Source: Streptomyces sp. B1I3
GTDB lineage: Bacteria; Actinomycetota; Actinomycetes; Streptomycetales; Streptomycetaceae
Length of the DNA stretch: 64,000 nt
Direction of reading: 5' to 3'
NCBI RefSeq assembly: GCF_030816615.1
Contig: NZ_JAUSYD010000001.1
Coordinates: 4,176,501-4,240,500, forward strand
Shown: positions 52,631 to 60,434 of the stretch, one piece after another
Position numbering within the stretch: position 1 is the first letter of the stretch
How the letters are laid out: each line of letters opens with the position of its first letter
Translations under genes and position numbers: made by a program
Notes under the pieces: model-generated
What the model was told of the DNA's origin: nothing
The model's input: only the letters and a program-made list of their open reading frames with translations
The model's database searches: none

Positions 52631-53039
52631 CCCGGAGCAGCGGCCCCTCGGGGCGGGCCGGCCCGGTCCACTCGGCCGGGCCGGCCGGCCCCGTCCACCC
52701 GCCCCGGAGCCGGCCCACTCCGCTCATGGGTCGTAGGCAGGCCACTTCACTTGGGGCGGCTCAGGAGCAGCGCGCGGGCCATGACCATGGGGAAGAGCGG
52801 CCCGGGGCGCGGCGACGACGCCCCGCGTGGCCGCTCCGGCCGCCCTCACCCGACTCCGTCGGGTGATCGCGCCGTCTCCGCGCGGGAAACTCCCCCCTCA
52901 TTTGTCACTTTCATGTCATACGCTGCCCGACAGCAGCCGCGCCCCGCGCGTCACCGCGCTCCGCGGTCACGTCCGGGTGCTGCGCGGCGCTATCGACTCC
53001 CGGTCATCCACCGGGTTTTCTCGTGGGGGGTAAAACACT
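52631..53039. other. 409-bp spacer
   Basis: GC-rich inverted pieces just after the operon (CGGGCCGG near 52655-52690) could end transcription. The right end holds the promoter of the secreted protein (GGGGGGT before its GTG). No gene seen. Confidence 0.45.
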
Positions 53040-54986
53040 GTGCGTACGCGCAGCATCTCGACCGCGACAGCGCTCGCGGTCCTCTTCAGCTCGGTGGTAC
53101 TGAGTGTCGCCGCGGCCGGTCCCGCGTCGGCGGTCACCGCGACCATCGGCTCGCCTGCGGGCATCGTCGTCGACGGCGTCGGACAACGGGTCTTCGTCGG
53201 CGACGACACGAACGACAGGATCATCGCCACCGACTACAACGGCAAGCTTGTCGACTCGGTGAGCGGCATCGACGGGATCTTCGACCTGGCTCTTTCCGAC
53301 GACGGCACCACCCTGTACGCGGCGGCGCGCGTCAGCCACGAGATCGTGGCCCTCGACGCGGCCACCCTCGACATCAAGGCCCGGTACCCCGTGGCCACCA
53401 GCATCGGCCCGCTGTACGTCGAATTCGCCGCCGGCAAGGCCTGGTTCACCTACGAAGACCAGTTGGACGGCCACGGCAACCTGGGCTCGGTCGACCCGGC
53501 GGTGGACCCGGCCGGCGGGACGGACCCGGTGACGCTCGGACAGCTCTCCCGGGATTCCGGAGTCGGGAGCGCGCCGCTCCTCGACACCGACCCGTCCGCA
53601 CCTGGACTGCTGGCCGTCGGCGCGACCGACTTCTTCGACATGACCAAGGACCTGCTGGCCGTCGTCGACGTCTCCGGCGCCACACCCCAGGTGACCGCCT
53701 GGCACAACGGCGACTACTCGCTGAACTACGTCAGCGACATCGACCTCGTGCCCGGTACCCCGCAGGTGCTGGTCGACGGCACGGACCGGCACGTCTACGC
53801 AGACGGGAAGTTCACCGCCGCCGGCGCCTACCCGGCCGGGCAGCGCGCGGACATCGCTCCGAACGGTCTGGTTGCCCAGATCAGCGACGCGAACGTGGCG
53901 GTCTACCGGCCCGGCGCGACCAAGCCGATCCGCACATACGCCGCCGGCACCTCCGTCCTCGCCTGGGCCCCGGACGCCTCCCGGATCTTCGCGCTCGTGA
54001 ACTCGCCCGGCGGCTACACCCTCAAGGCGCTCACCGACCCAACGCTGAACGTCCCGAGCCTGACGGTGAACGCACCGTCGACCGCCACGCGCGGAAATCG
54101 GCTCACCGTGACCGGGAAGCTGTCGGCGACAGTGCCGCTGCCGAGTGGCGCCAAACTGCAGGTCACCCGCACCGACCCGGAGAGCCCCAAGGGCAAGGCG
54201 CTGCCCGCTGTCACGCTGAAGGCAGACGGCTCGTACACCTTCACGGACACCCCGCCGGCCGGCGGCACGGTCACGTACAAGGTCGCCTACGCGGGCGACG
54301 CCGCGCACATGGCGGTCAGCGCGTCCGACAAGGTCACGGTTCCGCACACGACGCCGACGCTGACCCTGAACAAGAACGGCAGCGTCTACGACTACGGCGC
54401 AGATGTCTCCTTCACCGCGCACCTCGGCTCGACGTACAAGAACCGCACGGTCGAGATCTGGGCGAACCCTTTCGGCGGAGACAAGCCCAACAAGCTGCTG
54501 AAGACCGGGACGGTCAACTCCAGCGGCAACATTTCCGCGACGGTGGACATGACGCGGGACACGGAAGTCACCGCGGTCTTCAAGGGTGACACCCGCATCG
54601 CGCCCAGGACGGTGAAGTCCACGGCATACGCCCGGGTCAAGGTTTCCACCGCCGTCTCCAAGCACTACAAGACGGCCAAGATCGGCTCGACGTCGTACTA
54701 CTGGTTCCACAAGAGCACCGATCCGCTGCTCACGACGACCATGTCCTACTACAAGGGGCGTAAGCAACGTCTCGACCTCCAGGTCTACTCGGGCGGAAAG
54801 TGGTATTCCGCCGGCTCGGAGTACTTCCCGCTCGGCACGAACGGAAAGTCGGCCGTACGCCTAGGGGCGCCGGGGAAGTCCGGGATCAAGGCGCGGATGC
54901 GGTCGGTGTACGTCAACGGGTCGTCCGGCGACACCGTGAACTCCACGACGTATGGCTCCTGGAAGTACCTGTACTTCTCCAACTAG
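53040..54986 (+). CDS. Large secreted beta-propeller/Ig-like protein
   Basis: 648 residues. A signal peptide ends near ASA|VTA (residue 30). Residues about 35-330 resemble a YncE/NHL-type propeller (GIVVDGVGQRVFVGDDTNDR, LALSDDGTTLYAAARVSHEI). Residues about 335-430 and 440-540 look like Ig-like beta sandwiches (LTVNAPSTATRGNRLTVTGK). A Tyr/Ser/Lys-rich C-terminal region follows. No enzyme motif is seen. GTG at 53040 follows GGGGGGT. It lies inside the presumed element and may be a surface-binding cargo protein. Confidence 0.8.
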   Translation: MRTRSISTATALAVLFSSVVLSVAAAGPASAVTATIGSPAGIVVDGVGQRVFVGDDTNDRIIATDYNGKLVDSVSGIDGIFDLALSDDGTTLYAAARVSHEIVALDAATLDIKARYPVATSIGPLYVEFAAGKAWFTYEDQLDGHGNLGSVDPAVDPAGGTDPVTLGQLSRDSGVGSAPLLDTDPSAPGLLAVGATDFFDMTKDLLAVVDVSGATPQVTAWHNGDYSLNYVSDIDLVPGTPQVLVDGTDRHVYADGKFTAAGAYPAGQRADIAPNGLVAQISDANVAVYRPGATKPIRTYAAGTSVLAWAPDASRIFALVNSPGGYTLKALTDPTLNVPSLTVNAPSTATRGNRLTVTGKLSATVPLPSGAKLQVTRTDPESPKGKALPAVTLKADGSYTFTDTPPAGGTVTYKVAYAGDAAHMAVSASDKVTVPHTTPTLTLNKNGSVYDYGADVSFTAHLGSTYKNRTVEIWANPFGGDKPNKLLKTGTVNSSGNISATVDMTRDTEVTAVFKGDTRIAPRTVKSTAYARVKVSTAVSKHYKTAKIGSTSYYWFHKSTDPLLTTTMSYYKGRKQRLDLQVYSGGKWYSAGSEYFPLGTNGKSAVRLGAPGKSGIKARMRSVYVNGSSGDTVNSTTYGSWKYLYFSN

Positions 54987-55026
54987 GCCGTTCCGTCCGG
55001 ATCACTTCACGGATCCGATGCCTTGT

Positions 55027-55058
55027 GAAGGGCTCTACCGCTCGCGGTGGAGCCCTTC
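55027..55058 (+). terminator. Terminator of the secreted-protein gene
   Basis: GAAGGGCTCTACCGC and GCGGTGGAGCCCTTC form a 15-bp stem (one G-U) with a 2-base loop, 41 bases after the stop codon. Confidence 0.78.
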
Positions 55059-55199
55059 GAGGTTCGCTGCACGGCGACGGGGCGCGATCGTGGGTGGACT
55101 TCTGGCGGGCGCCGTCGGGTGTGGTGCGGGCGGAGATCAGGTCGGAGTGCGTGTACTCGAAGTGGTCTCGCCGCCCGCCGCATCGACGTGGAGCAGACA

Positions 55200-55382
55200 G
55201 TTACCCTCGCCGTCGTACATCTGGTCGTCTCCGCAGGCGGTGAGGCCCTTCCGGCCGTGGAGGGCGTGCATGGCCTCACCGGCTTCTTCGGCGACCTTGC
55301 CGGCCTGGAGGCTCCTGAGCTCCTCGTCGGGGAGTTGGGCTCCTGCCGCTCGGCAGACAGCGGAGAGTTTCGCGATGTTGTC
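55200..55382 (-). pseudogene. Possible MazG-like gene fragment
   Basis: A start-less frame (DNIAKLSAVCRAAGAQLPDE then GKVAEEAGEAMHALHGRK) shows the EExGE pattern of MazG-like nucleotide pyrophosphohydrolases, then loses frame. A second piece (RSIDADAWRMAGWTVRQLG, 55430-55510) may belong to another relic. Assignment is tentative. Confidence 0.35.
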
Positions 55383-55512
55383 TCACAGGATGTTCACGTC
55401 GGACCTTCAGTTGATGGGTTGGGCTATTCCTGTGCGGGTCGTCCGAGCTGGCGCACGGTCCATCCGGCCATGCGCCAGGCGTCGGCGTCGATGCTCCGGG
55501 TGGGCTGGTGGG

Positions 55513-55914
55513 TCAGAGGGGGATGACGCGGACCTGGTTGCCGCAGAGCTTGGCCATGTCATCGCTGTCGGACGTCAGCAGGGCGACGGGCTTGGGCTGG
55601 CGGAGCGCGACTTCGGCGACCGTTGCGTCAATGGCGTACTTGTGCCCGTGCAGCCCGGTGCCTTTGAGAAGCGCCGCCGCAGCCTTGGCCGCCTGTTCGG
55701 TGACCGGTTCTACCTTGACCCGGGACAGGGCCCAGTTCAAGCCGGGGACGTTGATGTGGGAGTGGCTGACTTCCACGATGGTGTTCGCCCCGATCACGAG
55801 GTCGGCTCCCGTGTCGTGGAAGACCTGCAGCATCGCGAGGAGCTTGCGGTCCTGCGCGATCCAGGCGGAGAGCCCTTCCGAGTCCAGGACAACGGTTTCG
55901 ATGCGCTCGCTCAC
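55513..55914 (-). CDS. PIN-domain toxin (VapC-like)
   Basis: 133 residues. Acidic PIN-site residues are recognisable: Asp11 (VVLDSEG), Glu in NTIVEVSHS, Asp in YAIDATVAEVA and Asp in LTSDSDDM. PIN toxins are metal-dependent ribonucleases that often cut tRNA or rRNA. GTG at 55914 overlaps the antitoxin stop (GTGA). The operon shares the palindromic operator upstream. Confidence 0.83.
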   Translation of the reverse strand: MSERIETVVLDSEGLSAWIAQDRKLLAMLQVFHDTGADLVIGANTIVEVSHSHINVPGLNWALSRVKVEPVTEQAAKAAAALLKGTGLHGHKYAIDATVAEVALRQPKPVALLTSDSDDMAKLCGNQVRVIPL

Positions 55915-56159
55915 GCGGCGTCCGCGCCCTTGGAAGAGCCGGCTGAGCCGAAGATCCTCGCGCGGGCCTCGGCGAGCTCCTCGTCGCTGAAGCCTCCGTG
56001 CTCTTCTTCATGCCGGCGAAGGTCGTCGCCCAGGAGCTGGTGCCGGATCTGGCGGGCCACGGCTTCCGCTACATAGCCGGAGACGTTGTCCGTGAGCTTT
56101 CGGAGCTCCGCCACCTGATCGCTGGGGAGCGTGACGGTGATGCGAGTCGTGGAGGACAT
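55911..56159 (-). CDS. Ribbon-helix-helix antitoxin (VapB/CopG-like)
   Basis: 82 residues. The N-terminal RHH unit (TRITVTLPSDQVAELRKLTDN then VSGYVAEAVARQI) binds DNA as a dimer; the acidic tail (EEEHGGFSDEELAEARARIF) should cover the toxin. First gene of the two-gene module, with a perfect 16-bp palindrome seven bases upstream of its ATG. Confidence 0.85.
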   Translation of the reverse strand: MSSTTRITVTLPSDQVAELRKLTDNVSGYVAEAVARQIRHQLLGDDLRRHEEEHGGFSDEELAEARARIFGSAGSSKGADAA

Positions 56160-56166
56160 ACGTCGA

Positions 56167-56182
56167 GCATACTCGAGTATGC
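56167..56182. promoter_or_regulatory. Toxin-antitoxin operator GCATACTCGAGTATGC
   Basis: A perfect 16-bp palindrome immediately upstream of the antitoxin start, as expected for autoregulation by the RHH antitoxin and its toxin complex. Confidence 0.75.
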
Positions 56183-56291
56183 GTGAGGGGGCTTGGGTTT
56201 ACGCCACCGATCGTTCCGGTCAAGGTTTCGCGACTGGAGGGTGCGGCTTCCGGCGCTGCGAGTACCCGCCCGCGGGCCGTGCGCGTATTGG

Positions 56292-57038
56292 TCAGAAGGG
56301 CGGTTCGAGATCGCTGCGGCCATCGCTGTGTGGCCCCCAGTCCCAGGGCTCCTCCAGGAAAGGATCAGCTGCGGGGACGTCGTGACCCCATGCTTGGAGT
56401 GCCTTCCGGGCAACACGCCGGTTGGGGGCGTCGCCGCTGGTGTCCAGGATGGCGCGCGCGTGCACGGCGAGGTGATCGCGGTGCTCGGCGAGCGCGGGGT
56501 GCTCGGCGAGGATGAGCGCGGCGATAACGGCGGCTTCGCGCACGTCCTCGTGGCTGTCTCGGCAGAAGGGCGAGACAGCCTGATAGAGCATCGGGCGCAG
56601 GTCCCGGAAGGACGCCACGATGGTGCCGGGGGCCAGGAAGCCAGGGAAGTGCTGCTCCGTGCGGCCCACAATCTCGTCGGAGGCGTCGTAGGCCGTGGAA
56701 ACCAACCAGTCCAACAGTGCCGCGCGGATGGGGACATTGCGATAGGGCCGGGGGGTCGTAGCCGCCGGGTGGGTGAGGACGCCGGCGACATACATGGCGA
56801 CGGGGGCAGTGGCTTCGTAGATGGTGTTCTGGTGGCCGACCATCTCGCCTAGCTCTGACAAAGCGTTGATCTGGGCCTTGGGGTCGGGCGTCAACAGCCG
56901 TGCAAGGACCTCGGGAAGGTCCTTACCGTTCCCGAATGGCGTCTCGAGCGAACCCCAATCAGTCTCTGACAGGACTACCTGGTACGGCGGCAAGTCAGGC
57001 TCGCGGGGCGCGTCGGCGTTGGAACGGCTGTGGTTCAC
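56292..57038 (-). CDS. HEAT-repeat-like hypothetical protein
   Basis: 248 residues, mostly alpha-helical: repeated pairs such as ALSELGEMVGHQNTIYEATA then VAMYVAGVLTHP, and VREAAVIAALILAEHPAL. It resembles HEAT/Armadillo-type proteins often annotated near polymorphic-toxin genes, so an immunity role is possible but not shown. ATG at 57038 is chosen. It ends about 110 bases before the antitoxin gene start. Confidence 0.6.
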   Translation of the reverse strand: MNHSRSNADAPREPDLPPYQVVLSETDWGSLETPFGNGKDLPEVLARLLTPDPKAQINALSELGEMVGHQNTIYEATAPVAMYVAGVLTHPAATTPRPYRNVPIRAALLDWLVSTAYDASDEIVGRTEQHFPGFLAPGTIVASFRDLRPMLYQAVSPFCRDSHEDVREAAVIAALILAEHPALAEHRDHLAVHARAILDTSGDAPNRRVARKALQAWGHDVPAADPFLEEPWDWGPHSDGRSDLEPPF

Positions 57039-57100
57039 AGGCGAAACCTAGACCAGACTTCGGATGCCATTCCCGCAGCGCCTGTCGTATCCGGGGCGCG

Positions 57101-57446
57101 GGAAAGGAAACCGCGGCCGAACGATCCGTCGCCACCGTCGACCAGGTCGACGCGCTTGCCGACACCCTCCGCCCCCGTTGGCGGCTCATGGTCTACGGCG
57201 GTGCAGACGGACCCCTTCGCCGCCAGGAACAGGCCGAACTGCGCCGCAAGACATCGATCTGGACAATCTCACCGTCCGTGCCAGGCAGGCCGCGGAGCTG
57301 ACCGGCATGCGGTTCGTCGTTCTGTCGGCCTTTCTCGCCTGGAGCGGCAGCGCGAGGTTGCGGCCGGCCTCGACCAGCTCGTGCGGGCCCGGCGTGAGGC
57401 GGCGGATGATCAGGCATCTGGCACGGATATGGCACGAGATACCTGA
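57101..57446 (+). pseudogene. Broken tyrosine integrase 1
   Basis: Three frames are needed. ERSVATVDQVDALADTLRPR then WRLMVYGGADGPLRRQEQAE is the start of the catalytic domain of AICE/phage integrases. The next frame gives DIDLDNLTVRARQAAELTG. A third frame gives ERQREVAAGLDQLVRARREA, the usual C-terminal tail, to a stop at 57446. The central catalytic part, including the R-H-R-Y core, has been deleted. It ends beside att candidate B. Confidence 0.65.
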
Positions 57447-57459
57447 ACTGGTCCAGGCA

Positions 57460-57536
57460 ACAAAGAAGCCCCCGGCCGCTGGCCTGGGGCTTTTTCATGG
57501 AGCGCGTGACGAGAATCGAACTCGCGCTCTGAGCTT
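57460..57536. repeat. Direct repeat B: terminator hairpin plus tRNA end
   Basis: Matches 48397-48472 over about 75 bases with few differences. Contains the AAGCCCCCGGCC/GGCC-GGGGCTT hairpin and the tRNA-like segment listed separately. Confidence 0.7.
57498..57530 (-). other. tRNA-Gly-like 3' fragment (att-site candidate B)
   Basis: Minus strand: TTCCCAAGCTCAGAGC then GAGTTCGATTCTCGTCACGC and GCTCCA, i.e. anticodon loop (CCC), T-arm, acceptor end and CCA of a Gly(CCC)-type tRNA. The acceptor strand carries CACGCGC where candidate C has CACCCGC. Confidence 0.7.
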
Positions 57537-57922
57537 GGGAATCACTGATCGCTTGAGAGTGATTGAGGTGCTGACCTTGGGAAACGGTCCCACCTAGCGT
57601 GAGCTGAGTAGTGTCTGAGTGGCTCGTGGTGACCGCTGTTGACCGGTCAATCTGGTGCCAATCTGGTGCGCTACGGCTCGTCCTCGGCGGGCTTGGGAGG
57701 GGGGCTGGTGCCGTTAAGAGACAGCCACGACAGCCGGCACACGATGACTGCGCTGAGCCAGCGTCGTCCACTTCTCCGGGGTGGTGGTACCTCAACGCGT
57801 AAGGGCCTGTCGGGACGGCGCCAGACGGGAAGCTCCCCCACACATCAACCCCTCGAGCTACCCATCACACTGTGGTCCCTGTCGCCCAGAGCCGAAGCCT
57901 CTGCCGGCGGCATGATGGCATC
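57537..57922. other. 386-bp region with no intact gene
   Basis: Between att candidate B and the next gene. Short frames are present but none has coding character; it probably contains degraded element sequence and the promoter of the 57923 gene. Confidence 0.4.
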
Positions 57923-58579
57923 ATGGCGAACCAAACCGCTGGCGAGTGGCTCGAAGTACAGAGTGCAGCACTCAAGTACATCACTGAAAACCGCAAGAAA
58001 CTTGCCGCACTGGCAGAGGCCCGCTGCCCTCACGATGGACGTTTGCTTGCTGTGATCTACCCCGTAGGGGGGAAATTTTGGGAATGGCGAGTAGGGGAGC
58101 ACCTGACACGTGAGCAAGTAGTCAGGGAGCGTCTCGCCATGGCGGCAATGGAGTACGAGGCCTTAGTTGAAAGCGGCACACACCATGAAGAGGCCTGGGA
58201 GGGGACTCTGGGGCTGGCCAGCGCCCACGACCTAGGGGATCGCGTGCCTACCTCACCCCCGACGGTTACGGGGCCATACGCCGTTTCACCAAGGGAACAC
58301 GACCCAGTTGAACTGGCGAGACTACGTGACGACCTCCCAAGAGGGGACTTCGCGAGCTGCGTCAAATGTCGGCGCACCTTCATGATCCAGACTCCGGTGA
58401 TGATCTACGCCGCTGGATACGGCCTCATGAGGCGCACTGGAAAGCCGATCATCGTCCATCCTGGCCGGATGAATCCCGTTCGTCCTGGTGATCGTGTTCC
58501 TGAGGGGGTCCAGGTGTACGGGTTTGAACCTCCCTGGTGTCCATCGCCCTGGCGGATCATCGGTCTCTCGGACGAGTAG
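57923..58579 (+). CDS. Hypothetical protein with TTA codon and atypical composition
   Basis: 218 residues starting at ATG 57923 (no clear ribosome binding site). The GC content is lower than its neighbours and a rare TTA leucine codon occurs at residue 81, so translation may depend on the bldA tRNA. Cys pair CVKCRRT (about 150) and PWCPSPW near the end suggest metal binding; no known domain is recognised. It lies between two att-like sites and was probably acquired with an element. Confidence 0.6.
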   Translation: MANQTAGEWLEVQSAALKYITENRKKLAALAEARCPHDGRLLAVIYPVGGKFWEWRVGEHLTREQVVRERLAMAAMEYEALVESGTHHEEAWEGTLGLASAHDLGDRVPTSPPTVTGPYAVSPREHDPVELARLRDDLPRGDFASCVKCRRTFMIQTPVMIYAAGYGLMRRTGKPIIVHPGRMNPVRPGDRVPEGVQVYGFEPPWCPSPWRIIGLSDE

Positions 58580-58685
58580 CTCATGTACCATGCGTCCGAT
58601 AACCTCAAATTCGCGCGTACGTGGCTCGTCGAACCTGTCCGTGATGTAGCGCACCCGGACCGTACCCGGAAGGGGTCGGTTTCGC

Positions 58686-58865
58686 GTGCCCACAGTAGCG
58701 GTTGTGGCGACTGCAGTAGCTGGCGGAGTTATTGTCGGGATCTTGGTTTTGGTCTACGCGACAGTTAGACGAGTAACTCCCGAATCATTCAAGATCAGCG
58801 CCACCATTGCCCGGTGCGCCTCGTTCTCGGTCGAGATCAAGGCGGCTAGAGGTTCACGTCGTTGA
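58686..58865 (+). CDS. Small membrane protein of integrative elements
   Basis: 59 residues from GTG 58686, with GGAAGGGG nine bases upstream. A single transmembrane helix (VAVVATAVAGGVIVGILVLV) is followed by the conserved-looking basic tail VRRVTPESFKISATIARCAS. Similar short proteins are common on actinomycete integrative elements; role unknown. Confidence 0.5.
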   Translation: MPTVAVVATAVAGGVIVGILVLVYATVRRVTPESFKISATIARCASFSVEIKAARGSRR

Positions 58866-58983
58866 GCTATGTGGCCGGTCGGCCGGGGCGGGATCGGCCC
58901 GGAGAGGCCGCACGCACGGCCCGGCCGACCGGCCCGCCCGCGTAGCAGGCGGCTTGACGGCCGGGCCCAGGACGCGGGAGTTG

Positions 58984-59115
58984 ATGACGCGGTCGGGGCG
59001 CAGCAGTCCCCGAGCCGGGCTGATCTACCAGCACATGACCAGCGACCGTGACCGGGCCATCACCGACCGGCTCGGAGCCATCATCCGCGACGGTGGGGGA
59101 GGGGCCTCCCGCTAG
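58984..59115 (+). pseudogene. C-terminal remnant of tyrosine integrase 2
   Basis: RELMTRSGRSSPRAGLIYQH then MTSDRDRAITDRLGAIIRDG ends at a TAG. This is the end of phage/AICE integrases and contains the nucleophilic Tyr in GLIYQH. The rest of the enzyme is missing. It stops about 107 bases before the tRNA-Arg-like att candidate D. Confidence 0.7.
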
Positions 59116-59223
59116 GGGACTTGAACTCCGCGTGGACTCTAGTGGCGCGCATGTGGCACGACCCTTAACGCGACGAAGGGTCAGCCTGGAAGATAACCCC
59201 TCTTGAGCCGACCCATTCTGCAG

Positions 59224-59264
59224 TGCTCCGACAGGATTCGAACCTGCGACACCCGCTTTAGGAG
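59224..59264 (-). other. tRNA-Arg(CCU)-like 3' fragment (att-site candidate D)
   Basis: Minus strand begins CTCCTAAAGCGGGTGTCG (anticodon CCU with A37), then GCAGGTTCGAATCCTGTC and GGAGCA. Bases upstream of the anticodon loop do not pair as a tRNA stem, so only the 3' part was copied, as in attL/attR of site-specific integration in the anticodon loop. Confidence 0.7.
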
Positions 59265-59511
59265 CGAGGTGAGGCGATTTGGGGCCTGACCTGCACGATG
59301 TCGACTTCGACATCTGCCCGCTGTGGCCCCTGCCGGCGTCCGCAGTTCCCCGTGAGTCCCCGCCCCAACTGGCGCGGTTGTGGCACGGGGAACTTCTGAT
59401 CCGTAGCTCTAGCCGGATCGGTCAGTAACGGCCATACCGGCCGCTACGGGGCCCCGGAGAGACGGTAGCGGACGGAGGTGGTTGCTGTGGTTGCGGTACG
59501 CCGCTGCTGTA

Positions 59512-59787
59512 CTACAGCAGATGGGCTCCACAGCCTTGCGGTGCGGCACTCCATGCGACGCGGGACTGCACAATCTGCACGACGACCAGGACTACCAGGG
59601 TGACGACGAGCCACGTCGCTTGGCGCAGGATCCCGGTGACGGAATCACCGTTGATCACACAGCTGAGGATGACACCCAGAAAGATCAATTGACTGTTGCG
59701 GCTGTCAGTGCCGTATGCGAGAGTACGAAAGTGCGTGCCTCTTGCTGATATCGGGGCAGGCGTGTTTCGAACCTGATGCGGGGACAT
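59512..59787 (-). CDS. Small hypothetical membrane protein
   Basis: 91 residues from ATG 59787, with an excellent site (GGAGGAAGC) directly upstream. One or two hydrophobic segments are visible: SQLIFLGVILSCVI and ATWLVVTLVVLVVVQIV. No family is recognised. The frame is open further upstream but lacks a better start. Its composition is less GC-rich than the chromosome genes. Confidence 0.55.
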   Translation of the reverse strand: MSPHQVRNTPAPISARGTHFRTLAYGTDSRNSQLIFLGVILSCVINGDSVTGILRQATWLVVTLVVLVVVQIVQSRVAWSAAPQGCGAHLL

Positions 59788-59964
59788 GCTTCCTCCTTGG
59801 TTCACTGTTGGGGTGCCCGAACTTCTTTGGCGAGAGGCGGGCACCCCATTGGCTTTCCGTGATCGCAACGCTAGCGCACGGCACCGACAGTCGTTGTCTA
59901 AACTAGCCGTGCCTCGGCGCTGCGTTGAGGAGCATCGCACCCACCAGGACTGCAAACAATCTGG

Positions 59965-59998
59965 TTGTCCACAGATCATGAGCGAGCCCTGTGGATAA
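59965..59998. promoter_or_regulatory. Inverted pair of DnaA-box-like sequences
   Basis: TTGTCCACA (59965-59973) and TGTGGATAA (59990-59998, i.e. TTATCCACA on the other strand), 16 bases apart; the extended arms GGTT(G/A)TCCACAG match at 11 of 12 positions. It lies in a 647-base gap (59788-60434) with no intact gene; a possible degraded frame on the minus strand (60130-60326; LGANVMQLDRKIYGMYTES) is broken by stops. Confidence 0.45.
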
Positions 59999-60434
59999 CC
60001 GGGCTCGCTGTGCACCTGGCTGCAAGCGCGAGGAGCGGACGTACACGAGTGGGCTACACCGTCTCTCGCGTGGTGTGACCAGCGCAGTTGCCCCTAACCT
60101 CGGCCACTGTCAGCGATGCCTGACATGACGTGAACTTAAGCAGGAGCAGGCAGGATTCTGGCACTGCTGCCGGACGTTCTTGATGTGGTTGGTGAAGTCG
60201 GCGACCTAGGGACTCCGTGTACATCCCGTAGATCTTGCGGTCCAGCTGCATCACGTTCGCACCGAGCCTGCTGTGCAGTCGGCGGCACTCGACAGGTTTC
60301 GCTGCACGAGCAGACAATCCGTCCATGACCTGGTCACGCTTGGGAAAGATGTGGGAATTGATGAGGGAGAGTTGATGAACTCGATCTCGAAGTGCGCGTA
60401 GGTGTCAGTTCTCAGCCTCAGAACTGAGGGTGCC

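Larger units (their letters stand above)
48397..57536. mobile_element. Decayed integrative element between direct repeats A and B
   Basis: Two copies of a roughly 75-base unit (terminator hairpin plus tRNA 3' end) at 48397-48472 and 57460-57536 in the same orientation bracket about 9 kb. A broken integrase ends 13 bases before repeat B, as expected for an element with int beside att. The interior holds a DUF3560 relic, the PadR-ABC-FtsX operon, a large secreted protein, a VapBC-like pair and a HEAT-like gene. No replication or transfer gene remains, so it is unlikely to move by itself. Boundaries are inferred from the repeats. Confidence 0.5.

Noticed and set aside
53004..54767. 587-codon minus-strand frame opposite the secreted propeller protein
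   Set aside because: Val/Arg/Gly-rich shadow; the opposite strand has signal peptide and domain evidence.
47403..59264. Intact tRNA genes at the four att-like sites
   Set aside because: Only T-arm, acceptor and CCA (and part of the anticodon loop) are present; no D-arm or 5' acceptor strand.
60054..60326. 90-codon minus-strand frame
   Set aside because: The plausible stretch (VMQLDRKIYGMYTES) would continue only in another frame past a stop; at most a relic of unknown family.
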